Below, piece by piece: positions 40,585 to 55,500 of a DNA stretch of 64,000 bases (the stretch's first letter is position 1; each line of letters starts with the position of its first letter). The position numbers and the translations under genes are program-made. Source of the stretch: Haliclystus octoradiatus. Its lineage: Eukaryota; Cnidaria; Staurozoa; Stauromedusae; Haliclystidae. The notes below the pieces were generated by a model that was not told the origin of the DNA, made no database searches, and was given only the letters and a program-made list of their open reading frames with translations. The DNA lies in assembly GCA_916610825.1 (NCBI GenBank), contig OU744446.1:10380309-10444308 (forward strand), written 5' to 3'.

Positions 40585-43500
40585 ATGAGAAGTAAAAGGA
40601 ATTGTGAATCTGCGACAAAGGATGACACCATCGAGAGAGAAAAGAAATCAAGGTAAGCATTATTAGATTAGCCTGGCAAATAGAAATTAATTTTTAGTAA
40701 TGTACGATTTGCTGATAATAGCAACAAATAGTTGATAGCCTACTGTAGTTGAAATAAATCGCCTGATAATCTAAAAATCTGAAATGTTTCATTTTTGACC
40801 CTCATTTTATGTAAATGCTCTGATTAATTTCACTGAGCACTATACCAAGGACTGGTGTGGAACAATCCCACAATTAATATTATTATGTTATTGTTATTAT
40901 AGCAACAATATTAATATTAAATAATGATATTAATAAAATGCAGATAAGTGCCATATTTTCTAAATGCTTTAGGTTACCAGTTAATCCGTACTCAGTGTGA
41001 AGCGTCCACGCTTTCAGCTCGCAGTTGAGTCAAGTTTTCAAAAGTAATTTTACTAAGTAATGTAAGATAAGTTTTTTCTAATCATCCTTCATGGCAATAT
41101 AAACAAATCCAGAAACTATTTTGAAACATTTTAAATTTTATAATTCCATCAAAGGATGAGAAACTTCCAAGTACGAGACTCTATCAAAGCTTGAAAACCT
41201 TCGGTATTTGCTACCAGAATTACTCCTTTTTTCACAGATAAAAATATTCTATTTATCAATTCATTCACAATAACACCCTTACTGATGCATAAACTAAAAG
41301 TCCTAAGCTTCAATAGAGTCTAAAAACAATTGGTACATCAAAATTTTCATCAATAACAGTGCAGTAAAAACGTGGACGGATGTAATCTGAGTACGGTTTA
41401 ACGGGATACCATGCTTTACAATTTGTGACAGTGAACTGAAAGTAAAATGTCATAACAATTAGGCTATTCAAAATACATTCTTGAATTATGTCTATGACTA
41501 GGAATGATGGAAACGAGATACACAATTGAATGGGATTTCTGTTTGCTCCTGGCACCATTCAAAGGTTAACAAGATTCTATCCTTGCTCCAGACTAAAACG
41601 TTTCTGAAGGAAAGTGTAAAGTCTGCGTAGCGGACCTACCGAACAAAGCTGTTTTGCTGGCAGTGTACTGGACTAGTGCCGTCTTATAAAACTTTAATTT
41701 CCGGTCTCAGTTGTGTGAGTGAAAATCATATTTACATGTTAAACATTAAAAAACACTCAAGCTTGGGAATATATCGTTGAAAACAAACAAAGTTTATGAC
41801 ACTCATTCTAGAGAAAAATTGAGTAGAAATTGTGTTTTTTTTATAGTATATTGTCTTACCGAAGGAGGAATTGATCATTTGTGTCCCGATGTTATAAAAT
41901 ATCAATGTTCTAATTCCTATATTTGTAAATTTTTTGTTGACTTTCTAAAGTGACATTCCTACTCGTTCACCAAATATTTTGCAGGTCTAGTGCAGTGTCA
42001 GCAAAACGGCTTTGTTTGGTCAGCTACGCAGACTTTACACTTTCCTTCCGAAAGGTTTCAGTCTGGACGCATGCTACAAGATTCCAGCTCATTTAAAATG
42101 CAGCCATAGAAAATGGGCCACTCTCAATATGCCAGATTGGAAAGAATGCATTGTGCGCGGCCAAGGTCATATTTTTTCTCAGAAAATTTGCGGCTGAAAG
42201 CCAAATTCTTGTGTAATTTTGCGCGGGTGGATCACATACCTATGTAACCAAATTTCAGATTTAACATCTTAATAATCATGAAAATTATATCATTTTCTTA
42301 TAAAGTATGGATAAAATTATGAAATGCACGGCTGGAATTGCAGGCGAGAAAATGATTGCGCGGCCAAGATCTTGCCCGCATTCAGCAAACTTTCCGATCT
42401 GGTTAATGTGTTCCATAAACAAAAAAAACCCTCACCCTCTCAGAAATTAATAAAATTTAAGCGAATATCAATTTCGGGAAGTTTGATTTAAGTTATTCAA
42501 AAATCTAAGAAAATATGGCCTTCAGGAGTAAAGATTACGAGATCAGTAGATAATCACATAACAAAAAATTATTTTGTTATCTGTGTTATTTTAATAAATG
42601 CTCTGTACTGAGGGTGTGCTGATTTTTATTCTACTTTCCTCTCGTTCCTGTATTGTCCTTATATTCCTACCTTGAGTAATCTCAACTCTCTTGGATCAAA
42701 ACATGGATTCATTCAATAAAACGAGTAGCGATTCCTATTGAAACAAATAAAGTAAACAGCATTGTTAACCATGAGATTTTCAATTGAATTTGTTGGAAAA
42801 TCTTTTACTTTGGATTGGTTCAAATTGTATTTATCAAATCGCACCCAGACTGTCAGATAGAAAAAAAATAACTTCCTCATCCTCTTTCCTGTGATGTACC
42901 GCAAGTTTAGGTACTTGAACCATTACTATATGCAATCTATACCAAATCATTAGTAGATATCATTGGGTCAGTCCCGGTCAAATCAAACGGCTTCGTTCCA
43001 AAAAAAATTGATTTTGTTTAAACTTTTTATAATGTAGATATGGGTACAGAGATATCGTATATGGAGTATTTTTGATCTTAAATGGAAAATAACAATTTTA
43101 TTAGCATTATTAATTTGTTTGTTTAACAAAATGAAATTTCATATCAGGATAGAATAAACAGTTTTGTATTGATTGATGTCATTTTATTTGCAAAATTCCA
43201 AGTAGTTGTTACAATGTTTCAATTTTCCGAAAAAGCTTTAGAGTCCGATAGAATGAAGGGCACACCATTTTTCTGGCTGATTTTTTCACCAGTCGATTAA
43301 GCAGCATTTAATCATGCGATGGACAAAAATGTACGATGGTGTTATTTTTTAAAAGTTTAATCATCAAAAATGTAGTTTTGTCGGTATTTCTTTTGATAAT
43401 TCTATCGCGTTTGGAATGCTGTACATAACACTTGAGAAGGCGTGAAGTGATGATTCTCACATTGTATTGACAATTTTGCATGTGAATGATACTCGGGTGT

Positions 43501-46500
43501 CTACAATAGATCGTAGTAATTTCTATTTTATTTATAGGTTGAGTAAAATTAAATCAGCGTGAGTTTTGTAAATCAAAATAATATCTCGGTTTAACAAATT
43601 TGGGAATTGAGACTTTCCTTCACTTTCATTTTTCAAACAGAACAAAGCCCAGGAAGTTTTCAAGGCATGAATTATTTAGTTAACAACCATTAGTATTTGG
43701 ACTATTTGTTTTGAATAGACTTTTTCATAACAATTGGTTGACATGCAATTTATCATCGCGATCATTGTATATCTGCTTATTATCCATTGAATAAAAAACT
43801 GTCTAGACATCATTCAAGCATACACAACAGAATCAATGACAACGCTTTCAATATTTCGAAATCATTAAATTTTGATATAATAGAGAGTCACAAAGTTACA
43901 ACTATTTACATATTTTTATTTACATTAATTTTAATTTATAACTTGACGAACAGATGATAAGCAAAATGTTGTTAATGTAATGCTTTATATACATATATCA
44001 TCAAATGTCATACTATTTTCATGGAGATCACTCAGATATATTTGTCATTCAATTCCAAGGAAGATGCTGAAGCAGACATTTTCAAGAACAATGAGAAATC
44101 AGAAGTTCTCTTCTTTAACGCTTCACACCAACCAGTGCGGGATTAGCTCAGATGGCAGAGCAACCGAACTTCAGATCGGATCATATCTGATCGACTGTGG
44201 TTCAAATCCCCCTAAGGTCAACTCAGCCTTGACTTTATCTCAAACATCAAATGAGTACCATCTGAGGATGGCGGATGGAATGGTCCAGAGGGAATTGCAT
44301 TGTGAGTAGCTGCGGCGCATCGTTGCGCATTGACAATCAAGACCTATCTGCCATGAAATCTGTTGAAATTGATCTGCAGTGTCGCGGCTGAGATCAACAA
44401 AGAGCTTTTAAAAATCATTGCTCTCAGCGAAAAAAGCCACTCATCTAGAAATAGAAGAGTGGTACAGGTGCCTTCGGTAGGGCAACACCGTCTACATTAC
44501 TTTTTACCAACCAGTACCATCTGTAAGCTCCATTGAAATTTCTTCCTCAAAAAAAGCAAAAGACATTGGTGCATGACTAGACAATGAAATGTCAATGACA
44601 ACACAAGTCAACAGCATTTGTGACCCAGCATTTTACCACCTCAAAAATATCAACAAAATCAAAAATTACATTTCAGTCGATCACTGTGCAATACTCAATT
44701 TCTTGATACTCAATATTCAATTTTTTTTTAAAGTGATTTGATAGAAAATTGAATAATGACATCATAGCAATAAACACATGGTAGTATTAACATATTAAAA
44801 CATTGACATCTCCGTCGTTTCTAATCAGATCAAATTCAAACTTTGACCAATTAACTTTTTTATTTATTTTACATCACAATTAATAATTTATTTTAAGCAA
44901 TTTCTTAATAGAAACCCCCATTGTCGCCTTTTGGGCCACAATGAATTCCCATTAAAAATAGTTTTGCTATCCGTACATTTCATTGTTGTGTTTTCGTGTG
45001 TCCCACTTTTGAATATTTTTAATCATACCCTTTGTATCACATGACAGCTTGTAGGCAATGTTTAATACAATTTATTGTTATCTCTGCTTTTATTATGTTC
45101 AGGTTAGAATCTGTTGATTCAAATTCTCATAGTGCTTCCAGCGATGAAGATGATGATGAATTCATTCCTGCCTTCACACCGTCAAAGGAAAATTGTAAGT
45201 CAAGAGACTTTCGTTTTGCTGCATGAAACAGAAACCAATTTTGCCAATTAAATTTTTTACTTTTTCTGTTTTACGTATAGTAGATACATGGCTATAACAA
45301 GGTGTCTACCATCTACATCTAACAATATAATCATGATCAAGCAATTCTTACTAGAGGTCTACCAACTCAAATTCAATGCCATTTTTGTCAGATTCAAATA
45401 AGATTTTTCATATCTATATACAGGGTCCCACAAAAGTAAGAATCCAAAATCCTAGATTCAAAAAGGTTTTATGATGATTTATTATTGGTCAAACTTCAGC
45501 AAATAAGTCTGAAGAAAATGATGAAATTGTCTAGAATTTCAGATGACTGAACCTTTATATACATCCTTCATAATATTTATTAATACTGATCTATTTGACA
45601 ATTATTTGCGTTGGTAGTATTTCTTTTGTCAGGTAGGCCTACTGGGATTAGTCTTGATATTATTGTCGTCATAAATAGCTAATCGTTTTGGAAATAGCGA
45701 ACCCTGGTTTAGTATACCACACATCTTGAAATTGCTGGCTATTTGGGTAGGTGGGATGACCAATAGTTCAGGTCAATCAAACGAAGATTTGAAAGCAGTA
45801 ATTAAATATTATTTATTTGAAACATTTATTTATTCATTTGAAAAATAATTCATAGGCAAAGTTTATCAACAGCTTTTGTAAGAATACACATTTTAAACAC
45901 ATTTTAATGTTGAACAGGCTCAAAGGAGATATTAGTAAATAATTGTCTCAACTTTTATCATGTTTTAGTTAATGCCTCGTTGAATAAAGGTGACGTTGTT
46001 TGGGCTAAGATCCCACGATATCCTCATTGGCCAGCAGTGGTATGTATTTGTTGATACAATGGATATAATTTACAATTTACGTAAAAACTATGTGTGTATT
46101 AAATTAATTTATCAAACTCTAGAAGAGTATATAATAAATAGTAATAATGAAAAAATATATACTTTTTTGGAATGGTATAAGCTGAGCTACCAAATGCTGG
46201 AAGTAAGATATTTCAAAAATAATACCATTTGAAAAAAAATGTGTGGTATGAGCAGACAACCTACTATGGAAAAGTTACCAAATTTAGGCTTAGACAACTG
46301 AGAATTTCTTTTTCGCAGAAATGCCTACTTTCAGGGTCAGATACATCATTGTGCAATGTGTGGAAATGATAGTAATTTCTCAGTTTTGTTTCATCAACTT
46401 AATGTAACTGTGATACAATTCAGGGATACATTTATTTTTGTCATTAAATTTGTTAAGTTGCACATAAAAATATCATCAAGTAAAGGCTCCAAAGGAGAAC

Positions 46501-49500
46501 CCATTGCTAAACATTCAATTTTTTCATAAAGTTTCCCATTTAATTGAAATAGTTGGCTTTTTGTGGCCTCTTCGAGTAAGTCTTTGAAATTGTTATTAAA
46601 ATTATCGAGGTGGTAACGCCCTACCGGAGGCACCTGTACCACTCCTCTATTTCTAGAAGAGTGGCTCTTTTCACTAAGAGCAATGATGTTACATACTCTT
46701 TAATGATCTCAGCCGCGACACTGCAGATCTATTTCAACAGATTTCATGGTAGATAGGCCTCGATTGTTAATGCACAACGATGCGCCGCAGCTACTCACAA
46801 TGCAATTCCCTCTGGACTATTCCACACCTGCCATCATTAGATGGTACTCATTTGGTGTTTTCAGATAAAGTCAAGGCTGAGTTGACCTTTGGAGGATTTT
46901 AACAACAGACGATCAGAAATGATTGGATCTGAAGCTCGATTACTCTGCCATCTGAGCTTGAAATTGTTGAGGCTGCGTCATTTGCATTAGACAAGGTTGT
47001 TAAACCAGAAAATTTACAGATTGTAAAGTTCAAATATAATTCAATGTTAACATATAGATACAACTCTGATTAATGTAAGTAAGATCTACCATATATTTGA
47101 ATTACTACGAGATTGTATAAATAGGAGACTATGTCGTCTGTAGATAATAATTATCGTAAGTTTACATGAATAGAAGACAATAACATCACTACAAAATCAT
47201 CCATTCCCAATGCCATTTTAAATCCACAAAAGCTTTGCTAACTCAGGCATGATTAAGTTCCTCCAATCAGTGGATTTCCTTCTTTTCTGTTAGCTCCAAA
47301 ACAAAGAACACACTGATTTAGCTTTATTTTACCAAGGTTTCTCAAGGTTTCCTCCTTTTTTTGACTTAACTCTACTCTCATAAATTACGTTAATATCAAT
47401 TCATCAACTGGAACGTTTTTGTGAATAAGAAAGAAACAAGCAAATTATCAGCCTCCATAAGTTGTCTGGTTATCGTTTTTTTTTAGCAAAGGCATCTTCA
47501 ATAGTATATAGTATTTGTTAATTGATAACTACAGTATGAAATCTGGTGCCCTCTTTGTTGATGAACATCAGATAAGTTCACTCATCAGATGAGTTGAATC
47601 GAATTAACCCATTGGTGAATCGATCATTTTGTAATACATTCACCAATCTTTTGAACAGCTATCGATTCACTATTTGGCTTTATATGAAAACAAATTTGTG
47701 TATTATCAGCATTGCAGCGCGATTTTAATAGTTGGTTTTCATAAAGGGTCCATGTGTTCCTTTGATGATTGTAGGTTGTTGTCAAGCTTGCCTGGTTCAC
47801 TATTTCAGCTACTGAGATGTAAATCTCCCTTGATGTCATTTTTTCAAGTCAGCTGCAATTGTTGTGACCATTTGTTGCGCCTAAATTACCTCAATGGCAA
47901 TATGAACCAGCAGTAAATAATCCGCCTTTTGGGGTTACTCGGATGCCATTTACCATTCTGCTTTGTTTCTAATACTGCATGTCCACAGCTGATTTCTGTG
48001 TTGTCTAGGTTCCTCAACTGTGCATGTGTACCCATAGATATCTATCAGTGGTTATGGCAGCGGTTATGGCCGATGCGTTCTCAGAATCTTGATATCCAGC
48101 AATGTTGCTGGACAGTGGACAATGTCCCAGTAAATAGTATGCCGAAGATGCGAGTGGTCCCTGATCCAGGATCAAGGATGGTACCGGTCTTTAATAGCCC
48201 ATCACACTGCACGGATTTGGAGAGGATTCAGCAATTTAACACTAAAAACACGCTGGCAAGTTAGTCAAATGGGTTGATGGGCGACATAGATGAAAATCAA
48301 CTTCAGGAAGCAAAATCAGTAATTTAGAGGCATGTAATTTATTTTGGAAATGCTTTCGAAAAGCACCTACATAAAACCTTTTTTAAAACATTTACAAAAT
48401 TTGCTTAGATCTACCTCTTTTAAACGACATTTAAATTGATTTAGAGACATTGAATTTACAACATTTTCTGGTAATACATTCCACATATTTACAACACGAA
48501 ATGAAAAAATATTACGTTTAAATTGGTACAATGGGTTTGGTGTTAAATGTTTAAGCTTTTTAGAGTGTCCGCGGGTGTTGTAAGGGTTGTTATCAATAAT
48601 AAAAAATGTTTCAAATGGCATGTCGACAAGATTGTTCAATAGTTTTAGCACATGCAAAGATCAAAATAAAGACGACGATACTCTAACGATTCTAAGTTTA
48701 ATATGATTAGACGGTGTTCGTACGAATTATATTCTATCCGGGCTCTTTTACATAACCATCTTGTGAAGAATCTTTGAACTCTTTCAACGACTTTGATGTC
48801 TTTGATCAGTGTTGGACTCCAAACTGGTGTTGATGATTCCATTATAGGCCTGATGTATGTCGTATAGGCCAAGACTTTGCAGCCACTTATAATATTTCAT
48901 ATCTAATTATAAACACATGTAACTTCTAAGAGTATGACTGTATGAACTATATTATTATATTTAGTTTTTTTAACTTGTTTTTGCAGTTATACTACCGTAC
49001 ACACCTTATTGTGTTTTTAGATTCTCAACATATTTCTATATGTTTCAATGACATCTTTTGCAAATGTAAAGCAGTCAACTTTGAATGTTTATTTAATCAA
49101 ACAGACAAAAATATCCTTTGTCCCTAAATTACTACAAATACTTGCTGACATTTAGATTGATACAGAAAATGTTGATAAAATAATTATTTTCTTACAATGA
49201 TTCATTTAAATTATATTTTACTAGAAAGCAAAATATAAGTACATCCTTCAAATATCAATTCTGCCTTGTGGAAGGTTTTTTGCACTTGTACACCTTCCAT
49301 AATTTTCCACGACTTTGACAATCTACAAACATTTGTGACTTAATGATTTCATTGCTCACAGCTTTTACAAGATCGTAACATCCAGATTTGCATCATTAGC
49401 CAGCAAATGTTTGACTTTCTTATATACCTTGTGTCACACACAACCAATCTAGATATTCAAGGCTACTCAGTTCATTCTCATTTAATTTAGGATCACATTT

Positions 49501-52500
49501 AAAGCTTTTTTTGTCTTCTGGATAATGTTAATTTGTTTCTTGTAGAAAGCAATAGGCCTAATGCTAATTGCAATATTGGTAGATAATAGTGCTGCTATTT
49601 GTGTTGATAAATTGGGAAAGGAATCCCTATAGGTCGATGATTTGATAGGCACTTTTTCATGTCATAATTTGTAAATTCGATAGAATTCGCCTGTAACCCT
49701 AGGTAAAAAACTATTATTAGAGAGGATGTGCCATTGCTCCTCATTAATACAATGAGTAAATCAACTTTGACAGAGAACTGATCCCAGAATCTCATCCAGT
49801 ATTTGTAATCACTGTCAAATGGTGTAATAGTGTACTTCTATAGTTTTACTACTTGTGTGTAGGTAACTGTGTTGCGTAATCCGCTCTCCTTGTGTGTTCA
49901 CTGTCTATTTGTAATTCTCCCTATCGCTGAGTTTTGTTCTATTTCCATTTGTTTGCGTTTTTCTTCGTCTATTTTGCAGTGAGTTTTGATTTCTTTTCTT
50001 GCTTGACATGAAATTCTTCATTTTGAAGGCTTTGAATTCTTGTTTTTGTTTCAAGCCTTATGCTTTGCACTTTGTCGATATCTTCATCATTTGATTACAT
50101 CCATTTTCAAATGTCTGCCAAGCTTGTGTTGTTGTCTAATAATTCCGACATCCCTTGTTCCTGGATGCCTTAGAGTTTGAATATTTTGTTGCACAAATTG
50201 TTGTGAATAGGCTGTATGTCTTCACACTCTTGTGTGTCTAAGTTGTTCATTACCCTTTCAAATTTGAGTGTTATCAGTTGCAATGAATTCTTGTTGAATA
50301 ATTCTTCTGCCATTTCTTTTGTGTTTGTCTATACAGTAATACGATAACTTACTTCTTCTTGTGTTTGTATGTGGAAGCTGTGTCCATTCTAATTTCTCCA
50401 GAGATGTCCCATCGAGGTCACCACGTTCAATGTGGGAAGTCAATAATTTCCTGCGTTTATTCCCCTGTAATACTAAAATATCACATTTTGTTATTGATTT
50501 AAAATCTTTTATTTGTAAAAATTCCAATGAAAAAATACACATTCCGGTACTCGTATGTGTCAATGAACATGAACTAGCAAACTACAGGATATTGTTTAAT
50601 CATTATGATGTGAAATTCTATTATTTATTATTCCCGTTCCCGTATTTCTCGCACCAATTCTCTTTTTTTGATCTTTTCAATGTACGGTATCTATTTTTCG
50701 ATCGAGGAGCTTGTTGATGTTGGCATAAATGGAAAACAAGCCCCTTTTTGCAACAAAGTGACCCAAAGCAATTTTGAAAACAAAATTATTTCACAATTAC
50801 GTTTAATATTTCATTTACACATCTGATGTTTTGTTAATTGAAAAATTGAAAAATTTTTGGAAAATATCTCTGTGGTACGAAAAACAACTGAAGAAGATAT
50901 ATACAATTTGGCAATATCTCTAAGCATATTTTATCACAATTTTTTGTTATTTGCCATCCACGTACTAGCAAAATATCTTCCCACACTGATACCGTGACAT
51001 CATTTTTAACAATATCAGAAAACAAAGTGTTGACTGGATTGTTCCTACAGCGTTTTTGTGTTTCTTCTCGGAATTTTAGTTGGAAATCTTTTCTCAGAAC
51101 AACATCCAAAAATTGGTTGTTTTTTTATGGAGCAGTAAATCAAGTTTCGTGAACCAATTGTCAAAGCACACCTTGTGGAATTAGCCTTGTGGTAAGCATA
51201 CACCGCGTTGTACCTACTTTAGCAATCTTTTGAAGTGTGTTATCACTCTGCTGTGTGCATGGCTTCTCTGAGCCTTTTCAAAACAATACACAGTTACCAT
51301 TTTTAAAACAAGTAAGGTGTATGCCTACAATAAACCATGGGATACTTTAGATTGATGAAGAGGCTAGAGAAATAGAGGCAATCAAACCTTTTGTTGCCAA
51401 ATAAAGGGTTAAAATAGAGCAAGTTTAATCAGAATTAAATTTGGAAAACTTTTAACACCAACACATATATTGCTAATACCTACATTAGCACTTTACATTA
51501 ATGAGGTATCAGATATCAGCATTATACAAATACGATTTCTGTATTACACAGTTGTTACTATTATTGATACTGTCATTAATATTTTCTATAAATAGTTTCC
51601 TTCTTTTTCTTGCAGGAGGGGAGCATTGCGTATCATCCTTGTCGTCTTTGCTATTGTCTATTCTTTTTCTTTTCCTCTTGCGACTACGGTTGATTTCTGG
51701 CCTATATGATCAAATTAACATTTAATATCTTTTTGAATTAATTATGCCTATGAATTAGAACATGTATATGTTGTCAAGCTTACATTGCAAATACATTATC
51801 AACCCTTACTATTAACCACATCAATGACAAAGTATTCAAGTTGGCTTTGGTATCAGAACCATATATATTATGTACTATCTAAACATTTTACATTTTAATT
51901 CAAATAACATATAAAAACATTAATGATTCGATTGATATCAATTTATTACAATTCATGAATAAGATAATATTCAAAACATTTACTTATTTGCTGTATTCGT
52001 ATCGCAATATGGTTATATATGATGTGTTAAACTATCTCAAATAGATTTCAAATAATATCATACTTACCAGCGTTTTATAATCGAATTTAGTTAAAAGAAG
52101 ATTAAAAAGAGAATGTTCTATCATGTATGTTATACGTATATTATTTTACATTAATTGATTAAGCAATTTATCCCATTTTACTATATAAATTTTTTGTATT
52201 TGGTAACTTTTATTTGATTTCTAAATACTTCAATTATTAGTCAATACCTTGGGAAAATGAACCAATTCATTCCTCAAAATTTATAAATTTTGATAATCAC
52301 TATTATAGAATTTTTTTATATATTTTGAAGTTATTATAATTACATATACAATGCCAGAATTATGCTGCTCATGTAGTACATTACATTTTAAACCTTGATT
52401 TACTCATTACGTTTTTAAAAATAATTTATATGTTCATTATTTTGTTTGCCCCTTCACTTAATTTTTGATCTGCATCTGATGCAATCTCATTTTAGCAATT

Positions 52501-55500
52501 AATTTATCTATAGCGATGTTTAGTTCATTATTATCTTCACTATTATTTTTAGTTTTAATTGTACTTTCATTAATATTTTCTATAAATACTTTCCTTCTTT
52601 TTCTTGCAGGAGAGGAGCATTGCTCATCGTCCTTGTCGTCTTTTTTTTCTTTTTCTTTTCCTCTTGCGACCACGGTTGATATCTGGCCTATACAAATCAA
52701 ATTAACTTTCATTTATCTTTTTTGGTTTAATTTATGCCTCTCCTCTAAATAAGAACATATATATGTTTTCAAGCTTACATTGCAGATACATTATCAAACT
52801 TTACTATTAGACAGCTTTTCTGCAAGGACTTTTCTCCAACGGCGTTTTGGTCTTTCATCAATCAACCGTTCCTTAATTTCCTGCTACAAATTCAGATATG
52901 GTATTCACTATAAGTACTGTTCATCATTATATAAATAATACAGGTTATTTCTCAAATGCGAGTGTCGAATAACACAGTTTGATCCTTTCAACGAAGCAGC
53001 AAAATGCAGATGTTGAACTTATAGGTCTATAATCGTTGCAAATCGAAGATGGTTGTAACTTTTTTGGTATATGTATGACATTGGCGGAGCGCCATTCCAT
53101 AGTGGTAACACATCCACAATTCGAATGGGGATATAAATAATTGAATAAATGAGTAGATAATAAAATTGCCACAACGTTTTATAAATTAAGATGGAATCTG
53201 ATCAGGACCAATCTTTGTTGATTAGTTTGCCGATATGGTAACTGATACCATCTGCTTAGAATCCGAATGAACTTAGTCAACTAAAATAAAATTTAATATT
53301 ATTAAAGCGTTTATCCCGGATATTGGGAGATTGCTTCTTTAGATAGAGAAAAATTTTCTATTCGTACATGATCTTCTTGTGTTTTACTTTGCGCGATCAT
53401 TTCTCCTTCAGAAATGCAGTCAAAGTGACGATTTTGGGTTAATTTTGTGTCTCTTTTTCCTCCAACAGGAACCCGTTTATTTTCAACAAGAGAGTTTACA
53501 CCAGAAAAAACACTAAAAATTTTACTTATGTGTCTCTTAATAAAAAAGTGCTAAAGCAAATGACAATCTGCTTTCGGAATGAAGTTTTCAACGTTTAGCT
53601 GAAGATTTTGAGCTATATTTGATCAATATTCAACATCCAGGTAAGAGATATAAGCCTCGAAACTCAAAGTTTTTAGTTTTGTATTTTTCTCACTCAAGTG
53701 GTGCTCACGTAATTAAAACCTCTTTACGACTTCGTCTAACCATAGTCGGCATAGTTGAAGCGTATTAAAAATAATCACACACCTTCAATAACCAGCAGCG
53801 ATAACCTGCTTAGACGAAGTCGTAAAGAGATGTTAATCGTGTGAGCACTTGAGTGAAAAAATCCAAAACTGAAAACTTTGACGTTAGAGGCTTATATCTC
53901 TTTACCTGGATCTTGAATATTGATCAAATATAGCTCAAAATCTTGAGCTGAACGTTGAAAACATCATTCCAAAAGCAGATTGCCATTTGATTAAGCTGTT
54001 TTTTATTTAGAGACAATTAAGTAAAATGTTTAGTGTTTTTTCCAGTGTAAACCCTCTTGTGGAAAATAAGCGGGTTCCTGTTGGAGGAAAAAGAATGAGA
54101 CACAAACTCATAACTTTGATTGCATTTTTGAGAACATGGGGAAAATACAAGAAGAACATGGAGTAATAGAAAATTTTTCTCTATCTGATGAAGCAATCTC
54201 CCAATATCCGGGATATACACTTTAAAAGTTATAATTGAGAAATGTTGATGAAGTAGGAAAGGAATGTCAGCGGTAAATAGGATATACAACAACCAATTTG
54301 CAAATGAAATTGTAGTACAGAAACCTTATGACCAAGTTGAGCCACTGTTAGGTTAGGTGCAGGTCAAGGTGACGGAAGATATTTACGGGTGCTGAATAAA
54401 TGAATGATGATGATGATGATCAATGGAATAGCTTGATAACAATGGTTATGGAATACAGTTGACCAAGAACAGTAAATTGATGGATAGTAAATGGGCAATA
54501 CCTCATTTCAGTGGCAGCTGACATGTTGAAGCGCAATGGGCCAAATTGAGTCAATGCTGCTGTTGAAACTTACCAAATAATGCCATAAAATTTGAATGCT
54601 CTTCAATACGGGGTCACTAATAAAGTGGGGTGAAATGCAGAAAGATAATACTCAAACTAATACTAGTTGTTTGCTTTTTAAAGTTGTAATGATAATTATT
54701 TCACTTTGTATTTTACATATGGTCTGGAAGACTATGGTAGATGTGAGGGAGACATGAACGACACAGTAATAGTTTCAAGTAATTATTTTCTGAATTCTTT
54801 TGTCCGTGAACTCAAACGCAAAAATCTCACATGACTTCAAACTCTGTTTTGTATATTAACAATCACCGCTGACCTGCGATCCCACAGTCAGCTGGCAGAA
54901 TTTACAAGTTTCCATTACATCATAAATTACATCACGGCTATGATCACAGGAAGGAACAACGCGCAACATATCTAAACATAAATCACACATCCCTACCCGA
55001 TCTTAAGATCACATAGCAGATATTCACAAACTTAAATAATAAACTAAATAGTAAATAGTAAACATACATAATCATAGTTGTGACTTGAGTAACAGTCACT
55101 ACAATATCTATAAATCTATTCTACATATTCTATTCAATAAAACAGTCTGATTCAGCTCAGCTTAACTATCCTTGCGTTGATGTTTATCAGTGTTTTAAAG
55201 GCAAGACATTTCAGATAGATATACTTTAAAAGGATGCTATGTAATTTTATAGTGTCATTATTTGTGTTATGTAGACTTCAATGTGATCATTCAATGTTTG
55301 ATGTTTTATTTTCAGATATGTAAAACACAACCTAGAAAAAAGGGCAGAGCTCATCAAAAGCTACCTATAACTTTCTTTGATGAAAGCTTTTCTTTCACGT
55401 CTCCAAAGATAATGTATGTTGGCTACTTTTCTATTGTATTTTATACTTACCAACTGTTTGCTGTTGACTGATAGCAATCAGATATAAATTATTGTCATAA

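Noticed and set aside
44137-44215. Functional tRNA gene
   Set aside because: A and B boxes are good, but the anticodon stem and overall fold are imperfect and the sequence is the head of a dispersed 365-bp SINE.
43980-44309. 109-codon frame on the plus strand
   Set aside because: It runs through SINE copy D, and the same peptide recurs in other SINE copies; it is not a gene.
50361-50717. 118-codon plus-strand frame
   Set aside because: Overlaps the minus-strand BEL/Pao-like remnant and shows no motif of its own.
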